Part shown: positions 23,911 through 32,514 of the stretch, piece after piece
How the letters are laid out: each line of letters starts with the position of its first letter
Numbering within the stretch: position 1 is the first letter of the stretch
Assembly (NCBI GenBank): GCA_009782955.1
Contig: WRIB01000033.1
Coordinates: forward strand, 1-32,914
Reading direction: 5' to 3'
Source of the DNA: Treponema sp.
Lineage (GTDB): Bacteria > Spirochaetota > Spirochaetia > Treponematales > Breznakiellaceae
Length of the DNA stretch: 32,914 nt
Notes under the pieces: model-generated
The model's input: the letters and a program-made list of their open reading frames with translations, nothing else
Told to the model about the DNA's origin: nothing
The model's database searches: none
Program-made: the position numbers and the translations under genes

Positions 23911-26634
23911 TTAAAAAGGTACCTTGGTAATTTCTTTTATGCTATATTTCACCGTTACCGCATCTCTGGTTTCGTCAGATGAATATTCAAACTCTTCTCC
24001 AACTCTCTTGTTAAGTATAGCACTGCCAACCGGAGAAAGATAGGAAATAATACGATTATCCGGATCCGATTCCCAGGGACCCAAAACGGAGTATTCCGTT
24101 TCTTCTCCTGTTTCCTGATTGATTAAAACAGCTTTCGTACCAAAAGATACTTTTTCGGTATTTACCATTGAAGGATCGAATATCTGCGCCCGATCAAGAT
24201 CTTCATTAAGTTTTGCAACAGTGGATTTAAGGAGTTCCTGTTTTTCTTTGGCTGCCTTGTATTCTGCATTTTCCCGCAAATCTCCAAGGGAAAGGGCATA
24301 CTCAATTTCTTTTGAGTTGTTGGGAATTTCCACATCCATAATATAAGTAAGTTTCTTTTGCATTTCTTCGTGTTTGGCGATGGTAACAATAAGTCCCAAA
24401 GACACTGTTTTTTCCGCTTCCTTGGCAAATTTAATTTCAGGATCCCGTTCCTGAATAATTTGCCGAAGTTTCATTTTATCCGCCGGATCAAGATCCTTGA
24501 CGTCATTGATAAGAGTATAAATCCGGAGCATGGTATCCCTGTCTGCACTGCCTATAAAGGTTTCCAAAAGACCATCTTTAAAAAGCAATGTGTAGACATT
24601 TTTGTTAACCTTCCGGTTTTCCGTTGTATCCCGGTGGTGGTCAATATCCCTGTATGTTATATCCAGAATGTAGATCAGAATAATGATCTTTTTTTCTTCG
24701 GTAATACCGGCATTGTCAAAACGTCGGCTGTTTTTTTCGTTCTTTAAAAACCAAACTACAGCTTCTCTGTAATCCCTGTAGTTTTCGAAGCAGTTCCGAA
24801 TCATCATAACAATTTTATCTTCATAGCCTTCTTTTTCCAGACTATAGATAATCGAAGGAAGAAGTACATTGGGAAAAAGACGTATATATATTTCCGGCCA
24901 TACATCAATAAAATGACGGGTTTGCAGAAGAAAATCTTCTTTTAACCGGGAATCTTTAAGGCTAAGAAACAAAGCTGGAATATCCTGAATTTTATCAAAG
25001 ATATCCTTAAAATTCATCGGCACACTCGGAGCAAGCTGGGGAAGACGGTTTGACATTTCCTTAATCAGAAGATAAGAAGCAACAATCTGTTCATTTACCT
25101 GACTATACGATCGAAGATATCCGGTAAAATAGGAAATCATCTCGGTAAAGAATTCCGAATCAAGTTCTGCATCTTTCTGAGCTTCAAAACTCCTAATTGT
25201 GTCAATGCGATCGAAAAAGTTCTTTCCCGCCTTGAATTCATTGTAGAGTTTTTCTTCTATGCTAATAGGTCTTTCTCTGACTGTAAAAAGATCTATATTA
25301 TCCGGACTGACTCCAAAACCCGGATCAGTTTTCAGTATCTCCCTGACCCGCACGCTCCATGCTGTCCATTCTCCGGCAGAGAGTATCGAAGGCACCAATT
25401 CCGCCTTAATCCGCTTGATATCGCAGAAATTACCAAAACTTTTGATTACGGTTTTTAAAGCCCACGTATGCTCAGTCTTTACCCGTTCATGCAGCTTTTC
25501 CTTTTTCTGAGTAGCCTTGAGGACCCAAATATGATTTTTTGACAGGGTTTGAAGCGCATTGACCGCCATTTTAAGTGACATTGTATGCCCGCGTTTTTTG
25601 GCAAAATCCACTGCAATTTCATCTCCCTTTATGCTGGAAATACGGCCAACGCCCCAGGTACGGTGGAACACATAGTTTCCCTTGTCAAAAGCAATGTGCT
25701 TTTCAAAATCCGTTATCGCTTCCCTGACATTGCGCCAATTCTGGGTAAGGTTGGAAATACGAATGTATTCATCCAGCTGACTATGATCTTTATACTTTAA
25801 ACGAAAGCATTCGGTTATTTCTCTGCGTGCCAAAGAATCCCTTTCATCGTACTGCAGAATAAGTTTTAAAATGCCGATTGCAGTATCGATTTCCCCGCGC
25901 TTTTTGCACGATGCAAACACATCTTCAAGAAGCAATACAGCTTTGTCTTCACTGATATTTTTGGCAATTCTTTTTTCCACATGAAGAAAAAAATCAATGT
26001 CTTCCGGACAGTATTCGATTAGTTTTGACCAGATTTCTCTGACGTTGGTGAATAAGCCTTTGCTGACAAAGCGATGCAGGGCTTTTTTATAGTAATCCAC
26101 CGTCGTTTCAATCTTATCTTCTTTTTCGTAATGCTCAGCCAGAGCTTTTGCTATTTCCGCCTCTTCATAATCAACTTTAACCAGCCGTTCCCATATTCCA
26201 ATTATTGGTTCTTCTTCGTTTTCGTTCTTGCAACATTCTGCCAAAGTACGCAACGCAAACTTGGATTCTCCGTATTCAAGAATTCCATCGCACAGATACC
26301 GGACTACGCCCCATTTGTGGTTATCCACAAAGATCGTTACAAGGTTTACCAGAACCGTATCATCGATAAGCTGCCGTGACAGGGCAATCATTCCAGAGAG
26401 GTACAGTGCAATAATACTGTTTTTTGTATGCATAAGGTGTTCGTCACAGAGTTGTTTTAATTCATCAAAAACCTTGTTTTCTCTGGCTTCCTTTAAAAAA
26501 TGATCCAATTCTTTAAACTGGCTCGTAGAATAGTTGCTTAAAGCCGCCCTTGTCCATTTTTCCTCGTTGAGCATTTCCTGTACATTTTTTAACAGCGGTA
26601 TAGTTACCGTCTGTGTTTCAGCAGCTTCAGCCAT
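23911..26634 (-). CDS. greA: Giant GreA-type transcript cleavage factor (spirochaete form)
   Basis: A 907-residue protein. The last 160 residues are a complete GreA: a coiled coil with GDLRENAEYKAAKEKQ near residue 783, keeping the Asp and Glu that place the catalytic metal in RNA polymerase, then the FKBP-like domain (VSFGTKAVLINQETGEE, LSPVGSAILNKRVGEEFEY). The first 740 residues are helical repeats of TPR type (about 1-300 and 400-720). They are split near 310-365 by a small beta-rich segment, KGNYVFHRTWGVGRI, that resembles CarD/Tudor-like polymerase-binding modules. GreA rescues backtracked RNA polymerase. Ordinary GreA is about 158 residues, while spirochaetes such as Borrelia carry a long form near 900. 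The start has a good TTAGGAG site. The upstream sequence carries a copy of the dispersed repeat immediately before the ribosome site. Confidence 0.92.
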   Translation of the reverse strand: MAEAAETQTVTIPLLKNVQEMLNEEKWTRAALSNYSTSQFKELDHFLKEARENKVFDELKQLCDEHLMHTKNSIIALYLSGMIALSRQLIDDTVLVNLVTIFVDNHKWGVVRYLCDGILEYGESKFALRTLAECCKNENEEEPIIGIWERLVKVDYEEAEIAKALAEHYEKEDKIETTVDYYKKALHRFVSKGLFTNVREIWSKLIEYCPEDIDFFLHVEKRIAKNISEDKAVLLLEDVFASCKKRGEIDTAIGILKLILQYDERDSLARREITECFRLKYKDHSQLDEYIRISNLTQNWRNVREAITDFEKHIAFDKGNYVFHRTWGVGRISSIKGDEIAVDFAKKRGHTMSLKMAVNALQTLSKNHIWVLKATQKKEKLHERVKTEHTWALKTVIKSFGNFCDIKRIKAELVPSILSAGEWTAWSVRVREILKTDPGFGVSPDNIDLFTVRERPISIEEKLYNEFKAGKNFFDRIDTIRSFEAQKDAELDSEFFTEMISYFTGYLRSYSQVNEQIVASYLLIKEMSNRLPQLAPSVPMNFKDIFDKIQDIPALFLSLKDSRLKEDFLLQTRHFIDVWPEIYIRLFPNVLLPSIIYSLEKEGYEDKIVMMIRNCFENYRDYREAVVWFLKNEKNSRRFDNAGITEEKKIIILIYILDITYRDIDHHRDTTENRKVNKNVYTLLFKDGLLETFIGSADRDTMLRIYTLINDVKDLDPADKMKLRQIIQERDPEIKFAKEAEKTVSLGLIVTIAKHEEMQKKLTYIMDVEIPNNSKEIEYALSLGDLRENAEYKAAKEKQELLKSTVAKLNEDLDRAQIFDPSMVNTEKVSFGTKAVLINQETGEETEYSVLGPWESDPDNRIISYLSPVGSAILNKRVGEEFEYSSDETRDAVTVKYSIKEITKVPF

Positions 26635-26644
26635 TTCTTACTCC

Positions 26645-26665
26645 TAATTGAGCTTGTTCCAAAAC
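26645..26665 (-). repeat. Dispersed intergenic repeat, copy 2
   Basis: Reads on the minus strand as GTTTTGGAACAAGCTCAATT plus A and runs straight into the AGGAG ribosome site of the giant greA gene. The core is identical to copy 1 except for an AG/GC shift in the middle. Confidence 0.55.
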
Positions 26666-26709
26666 TCTTTTCTATACTAATAAATCCGTTTTCAACAAGC
26701 TGATAAAAT

Positions 26710-27672
26710 TTAATTCCTGTATCGTTCATATACCGCCGGATCGACAAGTTTTATCTTTAACATGGTTTCCTCGATAAGAGCCGGATCCGCTTTTACGTTC
26801 TCATAATGATCAATAAGCCACAAATAACGGTTGATAAGACGGGGTTTTAAAAGATTAACACCTGCCTCTTCCGCTTTACTTCCGGCCTTACTCCGTACTT
26901 CATTTTCCAGAGTAAAAATTGATTGCTTTAGCTTTCCCAGTTCGGCAAGTTTAAGTTCCCGTTTAACATTGAAAAACCCATAAAGAGGGCCGTAAATAGG
27001 AATCCACTCCAATAGTTCCTGCCCGCTGTAACAAGCTTCGCCTACCAGATCCGCCAGCCGAAGGATCAGTTCTGAATCCATGTTCCGGATATCCACCCCC
27101 TGAGGATCAATAAAAAAAGCCTCCCTAAAAAGTACCTTGGCAGCCCTGGTTTCTTCCAACAGAGCATTAACATCTGCCAGTTCAGAAAGTGTCTCTCCAT
27201 CTTCCCTTTTAAACCGGGCAGCCTGCTCTAAATATTTGAGGGCTTCTTCAAAATTTCCAACCCCCTTGTAGCAGCGGCCAACGAGGAGCAACAGTTCCGG
27301 ATCATGTTGATTTTCCCCATCTCCCAAAAGACTTTCAAAAAATCTTAATGCAGAAGAAAAAATAAAATGTTTAACTGCATAAAGGCAGTTATCAAAATCC
27401 CGGGGTTCTCCAAGCCGGTCTAAAAAACTATAAAAACTTTTCCAATGGGAAAGTATAAACCTTCCCTTGTCGTGAGAATCCTGAAACTCAGGCAGTTTTT
27501 TAAGCCGTTCCATCCACCAAACAAGACACTTTAAGGCATAGCTTGTCTCGACATGCTCAAAATCAAGCGTAAGGGCTTCATCCAAAGCAAGTCTTGCACC
27601 TTCCGGATCCTGGGTTTTCAGGCAATTATAGGCCTTTTGCAAGAGCCCTTCTACCGTTTTTTCAGCGTCCAT
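26710..27672 (-). CDS. TPR-repeat protein, cytoplasmic
   Basis: A 320-residue protein with no signal or membrane segment. Helical pairs of TPR type are clear in LLQKAYNCLKTQDPEGARLALDEAL (about 9-33, written in two parts: LLQKAYNCL and DPEGARLALDEAL), LLLVGRCYKGVGNFEEALKY and SELADVNALLEETRAAKVLF. The C-terminal third is less regular (ending VDPAVYERYRN). TPR proteins act as binding platforms. It lies 75 bases upstream of the giant greA gene, which also has TPR-like repeats, so a joint role with the transcription factor is possible. It may form an operon with greA and the VWA gene. There is no Shine-Dalgarno, but a plausible promoter lies just upstream. Confidence 0.8.
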   Translation of the reverse strand: MDAEKTVEGLLQKAYNCLKTQDPEGARLALDEALTLDFEHVETSYALKCLVWWMERLKKLPEFQDSHDKGRFILSHWKSFYSFLDRLGEPRDFDNCLYAVKHFIFSSALRFFESLLGDGENQHDPELLLLVGRCYKGVGNFEEALKYLEQAARFKREDGETLSELADVNALLEETRAAKVLFREAFFIDPQGVDIRNMDSELILRLADLVGEACYSGQELLEWIPIYGPLYGFFNVKRELKLAELGKLKQSIFTLENEVRSKAGSKAEEAGVNLLKPRLINRYLWLIDHYENVKADPALIEETMLKIKLVDPAVYERYRN

Positions 27673-27685
27673 TTCTGGTTATTTT

Positions 27686-27715
27686 ATTGTATCATTATTC
27701 TGCCTTCCATAACAA
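27686..27715 (-). promoter_or_regulatory. Putative promoter of the TPR-greA-VWA gene group
   Basis: On the minus strand TTGTTA (27710-27715) is followed after 18 bases by TACAAT (27686-27691; five of six matches to TATAAT), 13 bases before the ATG at 27672. Confidence 0.45.
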
Positions 27716-27838
27716 GGTCTTAAATCCCACGGAAATCCATTTTCATTGACAGTCAAAATAGACAAGATGTTCCTGGTTTTCCCTTTCTTTCGGATTAACT
27801 ATATTGAAAGACTTCTGCGGTAAATTGGAGTTGTAGAA

Positions 27839-28558
27839 CTATTTAAACCCTATTCTGAACCCTAATCCCAGACGGAAGCCTTCCACAAAAGGAAGGTCTT
27901 CACCAGACCATATCCGCCAGATTGGCATCCAGATACGCAGGTCAAAGCCCAAATCAAGACCTTCTGTTATGGGAAAATCCATTCCACCGCCGATAAATGG
28001 AAAAATAAAACGGCCGCTTCCCCAAAAATAAGAAGTTATTTTTTCTCTGGCTTGGCCTACATTAAGACCAGTATGGGGATTTTTGTCGTTGGTATGTGAT
28101 TCACTATCTTCAATTCCGTAGGCAGGAAAAACAATCCTCAGGTCAAAGGCAAGTCCGCCATAGGCTCGAATTGTAAATTTGTCTTCTTTGGGATTAAAGC
28201 GCCATACCGGCTGGAATCCTAAAATAAGACCCATTACAAAGGCGCTTCGGAACTCATCGTTGGCGGGGACTACCCGATCCAGGTTGACATCATAATCGTA
28301 AGTATTTCCGTATAGATCCAGCGAAACATCAACAGCTAATCGATCTGAGAATGGATAAGAAGCGGCTCCTCCCAATGACGGAAGCATAGGCATTGGTGCC
28401 GATGCATTACCGTTGTCTTCGGGGAATAAAAGCAGTGTGCCGCGAACAGACCAGTCAATAGCTTCAAAAAATCCCTTTATCCCCTGAGCTTGCAGGGGCA
28501 GTGCAGTAAAAACGAGACACAATGTTATTGCCGCAATGCGCCTGCAGGAAAATGTCAC
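27839..28558 (-). CDS. Predicted outer-membrane beta-barrel protein
   Basis: A 239-residue protein with a cleavable signal peptide (about 1-25, ending LQAQ). The mature part is made of alternating amphipathic strands rich in Gly and aromatic residues, such as RLAVDVSLDLYGNTYDY, FVMGLILGFQPVWRF, FTIRAYGGLAFDLRI and LDLGFDLRIWMPIW. It ends in a strand GFRLGLGFRIGFK with near-terminal Phe, the usual barrel signature. About eight strands fit the length. The family is not recognised. The GTG start overlaps the TGA of the DHH gene by four bases behind GAGGAAA, so the two are translationally coupled although their products should sit in different compartments. Confidence 0.72.
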   Translation of the reverse strand: MTFSCRRIAAITLCLVFTALPLQAQGIKGFFEAIDWSVRGTLLLFPEDNGNASAPMPMLPSLGGAASYPFSDRLAVDVSLDLYGNTYDYDVNLDRVVPANDEFRSAFVMGLILGFQPVWRFNPKEDKFTIRAYGGLAFDLRIVFPAYGIEDSESHTNDKNPHTGLNVGQAREKITSYFWGSGRFIFPFIGGGMDFPITEGLDLGFDLRIWMPIWRIWSGEDLPFVEGFRLGLGFRIGFK

Positions 28559-29727
28559 ACGCTCATTTCCTCAACCAGCTTCTCTGTCCGGCTTACAATG
28601 TTCGCTGCAAAACAGGCGATATCTTTTACTTCATCCTTTTTTACCCTGAAACCAATAGCTCCCGGATGACCGCCGCCGTTTACAATTTGCAGCCCTGCCA
28701 GTACCGTTCTTAGATCTATATGGAGGTATTTGGCACTGCGTCGTAAACGAAACTGAACAAAATCCGAAAGCGAAGGATCGTCATAATATGCCACAAGGCC
28801 CAGTTTATGGCAATCTTCCGCAAGTGTATCCGCTGCCGCTTTGGAAACATTGACGAGCAGTTCCGAACCGTAGTTATTAAGGAACTTGGCCGATTGTTCT
28901 TCATTTATGCAGATATAGTGAATGGATTTTTCCGTGTTTTTTAACTGCATGATCCCTTCAAAGCAATGCTTTTCCCGAACCGAAAAATTCTGGATTACAT
29001 CGAAAACCGCTTCCATAGAAGAAAGATTTTTGCTGTCTTTAAGGGTTTTTTCACCCAGAAGTCTGGCGAAAATATCAGTAAAAATCCTATAGTAAAATTT
29101 TTCCCGCCGGGTTTTCAGATATTTTCCCATTTGGGAATCCCCGACAATACCGGTAATAATCGCCAACGCAAGGTTTCTGGTAAAAAAATCTATTTTCTTA
29201 AACTTTTCTTTTTGCTGCGATAGTTTAAGAAGAAAGTATCCGATAAGCTCACAGGTACTGGAAGCTTCGCTTAAAAGACAGTAACCTTCGTCTCCTGTAT
29301 AGCTGGCGTCTCCTCCAAGATGGTGATCAATTTCAATCTTACAAATATCCTTATCTTCCATAAGGGCTTTAATTTCATCGTTTTTTGCGATCATATCCGG
29401 CTTGGGGGTGTCCAGAATAATTACTGCAGAATAGCTTTTACCCTTTGACAGTTTTCCGTAAGACACCTCTATACCGTTATACTTACAAATAGCCAAAAGA
29501 TAACTAAATTGGGCCATAACCGGGCCGGATAAAAATATGGTGATTTCTTTGTTAAATTTTCCCAAGAGGAGGGCAAAAGCCACCAGTGAAGCGATACAAT
29601 CCGTATCGGGATCCTTATGGCCAAGGAGAAGAAAGGAATCCCGTTCAATAATCGTATCCCTAAAACGGTTTACAATACGGTTTTTTTCTGCAATGCTTTT
29701 TATTTCAGCCTTAATTTGGTTTTCCAT
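28555..29727 (-). CDS. DHH-family phosphoesterase (NrnA-like)
   Basis: A 390-residue cytoplasmic protein with both DHH and DHHA1 domains. Motif 1 is LLGHKDPDTDCIAS (His37, Asp39, Asp41, Asp43), motif 2 the Asp in VIILDTP, motif 3 EIDHH near residue 135 and motif 4 GIVGDS near 190. The C-terminal substrate-binding DHHA1 motif is GGGHPGAIGF near 355. NrnA-type members degrade oligoribonucleotides of 2-5 nt and pAp in bacteria without Orn. The protein is longer than usual NrnA (about 320), mainly through a helical N-terminus and an insert between the domains. It has AGGGG before the ATG and a TATACT box at 29743-29748. c-di-nucleotide hydrolysis is an alternative activity; no GGDEF or membrane part is present. 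Confidence 0.87.
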   Translation of the reverse strand: MENQIKAEIKSIAEKNRIVNRFRDTIIERDSFLLLGHKDPDTDCIASLVAFALLLGKFNKEITIFLSGPVMAQFSYLLAICKYNGIEVSYGKLSKGKSYSAVIILDTPKPDMIAKNDEIKALMEDKDICKIEIDHHLGGDASYTGDEGYCLLSEASSTCELIGYFLLKLSQQKEKFKKIDFFTRNLALAIITGIVGDSQMGKYLKTRREKFYYRIFTDIFARLLGEKTLKDSKNLSSMEAVFDVIQNFSVREKHCFEGIMQLKNTEKSIHYICINEEQSAKFLNNYGSELLVNVSKAAADTLAEDCHKLGLVAYYDDPSLSDFVQFRLRRSAKYLHIDLRTVLAGLQIVNGGGHPGAIGFRVKKDEVKDIACFAANIVSRTEKLVEEMSV

Positions 29728-29755
29728 ATATAATCCCCTAAATAGTATAATACTT

Positions 29756-30997
29756 TTACCAGTTTATTTCCAGCAGTAAAAATCCAGCTGCACCAACATT
29801 CCAGTCTTTTTGTTCTTCCCAGCTTGCAACAAGAAAAATATTTGAACCATCTCCCAGCAGAGCAACTCCCGTATAAACAAAATTTTCGGAGGAGTCCGCT
29901 GAACTGTTGTCAAAAAAGTTGGGATTCACTATGTTATTCAGGGCAGGCAAAACAAAATGACTGTCTTTAATAACTGTTCCGTTAGAACTGCAATAAACAC
30001 CCCTGCCATTGGGAAAAAGGAGTACTACCAAAGCATCATTACCGGGAGTGTGCGGACGATAATAACCGCTTATTTCCAAAGGGAATTCATCGCTTTCGGC
30101 ATCCTGAACTGCCGTAAAACCTGAAAAAAGCCGTTTGGCAGGGAAATCAGGAGAAACAACTGCGGTTGTACATGGCTTTCTTGCCAATCGTTCTGCCTCC
30201 GAAATGGCCCAGGCAAGGAGCGGCGGTACCAGGTTAGGATCTGCTTCCAACGGAGACGCCGCTTCCAGATACTGCTCAACATATATCCCCTGCCCGCTCA
30301 GAGACAAATCAAATGTTCGAAAATAGTTGTTCTCCTGCCCTGAATTTTTTTTTTGGATATACCAGATCTCGTCATTACCCAGGAAAACGGAATTACTTAT
30401 CAAAACCGCAGATTTATCGGCGTTTATTGCAGAAATGGTAACTGGTTTAAGAGACCAGTCTCGTAGCGTCCATAATGGGAAAAGCGGCAAAGGGATTTCT
30501 TCCACAGAAAAAAAACGTTCGCTTGTAAAAAAAACAGTTGGTCTGTTATTATAGCGAAAAAACGCCGCTATTTGATAATTATTCCATGTTTCTTCACCCT
30601 GATAGTAATAAAGAGTATTTTCACCGCCTTGATTCCGCAGTTCCAGTATTCCGCCTCTATTAATAGCCGCGTAAAGAATTTCTTTTTTATCTGTATCGTT
30701 TGCATAGACAGGCAGAAAATGAGAAATATGCAGGCTATGTGTCCAGGGTATGAATGGGCCAAGAGATGCTTCTGCGGGAGAAGGGATCAAAACAGGGCCA
30801 TCGAAATCAAGTTCAAAATAAAACGGTTCCGTACCTGAGGATTTAATGATGTACAGAGGAGCTTGCCCTGATATTCTTTCTGTTTTAGAGGAAAGGTTAT
30901 TTAACGGGCATGCCGTGAACAGTAAAGCCTGGATCAGTATAAACAGAATATTTTTTAGAATACCTGAATTACTGAAAAAACCTGATTTACGGTACAT
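29756..30997 (-). CDS. Lipoprotein of unknown function
   Basis: A 413-residue predicted lipoprotein. I chose the ATG at 30997 because it gives a normal signal with lipobox LLFTAC (Cys30); the in-frame ATG at 31099 would add 34 residues and lie inside the upstream gene. The mature part is beta-rich with many aromatic residues and repeated strand-turn units (EILYAAINRGGILELRNQ, YQIAAFFRYNNRPTVFF), possibly a propeller-like fold. It ends with VGAAGFLLLEINW. No catalytic motif was recognised. It lies 37 bases after another lipoprotein gene and was probably co-transcribed with it. No good Shine-Dalgarno was found. Confidence 0.7.
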   Translation of the reverse strand: MYRKSGFFSNSGILKNILFILIQALLFTACPLNNLSSKTERISGQAPLYIIKSSGTEPFYFELDFDGPVLIPSPAEASLGPFIPWTHSLHISHFLPVYANDTDKKEILYAAINRGGILELRNQGGENTLYYYQGEETWNNYQIAAFFRYNNRPTVFFTSERFFSVEEIPLPLFPLWTLRDWSLKPVTISAINADKSAVLISNSVFLGNDEIWYIQKKNSGQENNYFRTFDLSLSGQGIYVEQYLEAASPLEADPNLVPPLLAWAISEAERLARKPCTTAVVSPDFPAKRLFSGFTAVQDAESDEFPLEISGYYRPHTPGNDALVVLLFPNGRGVYCSSNGTVIKDSHFVLPALNNIVNPNFFDNSSADSSENFVYTGVALLGDGSNIFLVASWEEQKDWNVGAAGFLLLEINW

Positions 30998-31034
30998 TTT
31001 ACTATTTTCAATATCTATTCTTAAATTGTCAACG

Positions 31035-31802
31035 CTATGGAAAAGGAATCCAAAGCAGCATTTGAGAAGAAATGCTGAGCCTGCCGCCGGGACAAACAAA
31101 TATTTCCGAACGGGGAGAAAGAAAGAGTATTTGATTTTCTCCTTCTTTCCAGAACAGGGGCTGCCGAAAAGGAGATGCGGTCAGCCAGGGACCGTCATGA
31201 GGTACACTTATTTCCACACCGGTTCGGACTTCCGCACGTATATAACTTTGCCGGAACCCTGAGCTGACTGTTCTTTCTGCAACATATTTCCAGTCTGCAA
31301 GCCACGGATCCAGCCTTAGTTCGGAATTTGAGTTTTCCTGTAATAAAGAACGGAAGCGTTTCCAATCAAAATACATAGGCGCCCTGTTTGTTCCCGTATT
31401 GAGCTCCTGGGCTTTATCCAGTTCCCGGTAGAAATAAGCTTCCGCTCCTGCCTCCCAACTCAGAATAATGGTTTCTCCTGTGACATCAAGGGGAAAAATT
31501 GCTCCGGCAGGATAAAACAATCCGGCAGCAAGTGATTTTTCAGGCCAATAAGGCCAGGCAAGTATGGCGTTAGGCCATTCCTGAAGCAGACCGATCTCTG
31601 CACTTGCAGTTGTTACTTCCTTTTGACGGAAATTTCCGGCTGAATCGTAATACTCCAGTTTCCATTGGCATTCACCCAGTAATTCAGCATGTGCAATAGG
31701 TAACGGGGGAAATGCTACCTGGTATGTCTCAGGTATGGGAGGAAGCCCGCAAGAAACTAACGTTATAACAATAGCGAAAAATGATATAAATGAGGGGTTC
31801 AT
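31035..31802 (-). CDS. Lipoprotein of unknown function
   Basis: A 255-residue predicted lipoprotein (lipobox LVSC, Cys18). The ATG at 31802 is preferred to an in-frame TTG at 31823. The mature sequence is Trp/Tyr/Pro-rich and beta-like: ECQWKLEYYDSAGNFRQKE, AILAWPYWPEKSLAAGLFYP, PLFWKEGENQILFLSP. The fold and function are not recognised. The paired lipoprotein downstream shares general composition (aromatic beta strands, Ser/Glu-rich turns) but no clear motif, so I do not call them paralogues. A TATAAT box lies at 31839-31844 on the minus strand, within the end of the upstream gene. Confidence 0.7.
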   Translation of the reverse strand: MNPSFISFFAIVITLVSCGLPPIPETYQVAFPPLPIAHAELLGECQWKLEYYDSAGNFRQKEVTTASAEIGLLQEWPNAILAWPYWPEKSLAAGLFYPAGAIFPLDVTGETIILSWEAGAEAYFYRELDKAQELNTGTNRAPMYFDWKRFRSLLQENSNSELRLDPWLADWKYVAERTVSSGFRQSYIRAEVRTGVEISVPHDGPWLTASPFRQPLFWKEGENQILFLSPRSEIFVCPGGRLSISSQMLLWIPFP

Positions 31803-31855
31803 ACTTTTATTAAGGGTAAACAATAAGATTTTGCTTGTATTATATCAAAATTTAT

Positions 31856-32137
31856 TTAGAGATCTGTAGAGCCGCTTTGAAGGTTTTTTATGTAAAAATC
31901 CATGGCCGTCAAACGAACCTGTACGCTTTCATCTGTGTTTCCATCTGATTTACGGGTTTTAAGAGCCTCTGCAAGGTTGAAAATAAGTTTTTTCCCCAAT
32001 TCCATTCCCAAATCGTCAGTCTCACAGTAAAGTTTATCCAATTCTGCTATTTCCTTGTAAGTTACAGTTTCAAATCCCGAAGCAGGAAAACCTTTAAGTA
32101 AAGTATCAAGCTTGAGATGAAACTCTTCGATGGTCAT
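31856..32137 (-). CDS. Small protein of unknown function
   Basis: A 93-residue, mostly helical, soluble protein. The ATG at 32137 has GAGGTG a few bases before it; an in-frame TTG at 32149 would lie ahead of that site. Two amphipathic helices (TIEEFHLKLDTLLKGF and YKEIAELDKLYCETDDLGMELGKK, here given in part) are followed by a linker and VRLTAMDFYIKNLQ. No known domain was recognised. It is the first gene after the 5S rRNA terminator, with a TATAAT box at 32198-32203, and probably starts the group that includes the two lipoproteins downstream. Confidence 0.65.
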   Translation of the reverse strand: MTIEEFHLKLDTLLKGFPASGFETVTYKEIAELDKLYCETDDLGMELGKKLIFNLAEALKTRKSDGNTDESVQVRLTAMDFYIKNLQSGSTDL

Positions 32138-32253
32138 AGCGCACCTCAAATACCAATGGGTTCTGCCATTATTTTACCCGGTTTTATGCTTCATTGTATT
32201 ATATACAGTTTAGTGTAACAATCCCTTTTTTTAGTGTGTATTTTGGGAGTTTC

Positions 32254-32263
32254 AATAAAAAAA
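32254..32263 (-). terminator. T-run after 5S rRNA
   Basis: On the minus strand the 3' end of 5S (GCCAGAC) is followed at once by seven T and ATTG. The closing helix of 5S together with this tail can act as an intrinsic terminator of the rRNA operon. Confidence 0.55.
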
Positions 32264-32380
32264 GTCTGGCAACTATCTACTCTCCCGCGTCTTAGAGGCG
32301 CAGTACCATTGACGTTAGAGGGCTTGACTTCCGAGTTCGGAAAGGGATCGGGTATAGCACCTCCACCATAATCACCAGAC
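32264..32380 (-). rRNA. rrf: 5S ribosomal RNA
   Basis: A 117-base sequence whose ends pair (GTCTGG at the 5' end, CCAGAC at the 3' end). The conserved inner parts are GGTGGAGGTGCTATACCCG, CCCTTTCCGAACTCGGAAGT and GCGGGAGAGTAG, in the order and spacing of bacterial 5S rRNA. It lies downstream of 23S in the usual operon order. Confidence 0.95.
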
Positions 32381-32399
32381 TAATAAAACCTTTTCATGG

Positions 32400-32442
32400 T
32401 TTATTTTGGAGTTTTACTGTGCACTGCAGATTCCAAAATAAA
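32400..32442 (-). other. Long hairpin in the 23S-5S spacer
   Basis: TTTATTTTGGA (32400-32410) and TCCAAAATAAA (32432-32442) are exact reverse complements around a 21-base loop. The position between 23S and 5S suits an rRNA processing structure. The 134-base spacer contains no tRNA. Confidence 0.6.
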
Positions 32443-32514
32443 ACAGTTTTTCAAGGGAACAAACAAAACTTTGTCGGGTTATGTTTTACGGGTTTGGTAT
32501 TGTGGACAATAATA

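Noticed and set aside
32381..32514. A tRNA gene in the 23S-5S spacer
   Set aside because: No cloverleaf, TTCGA-type T-loop or CCA-adjacent acceptor stem can be read; only the long hairpin is present.
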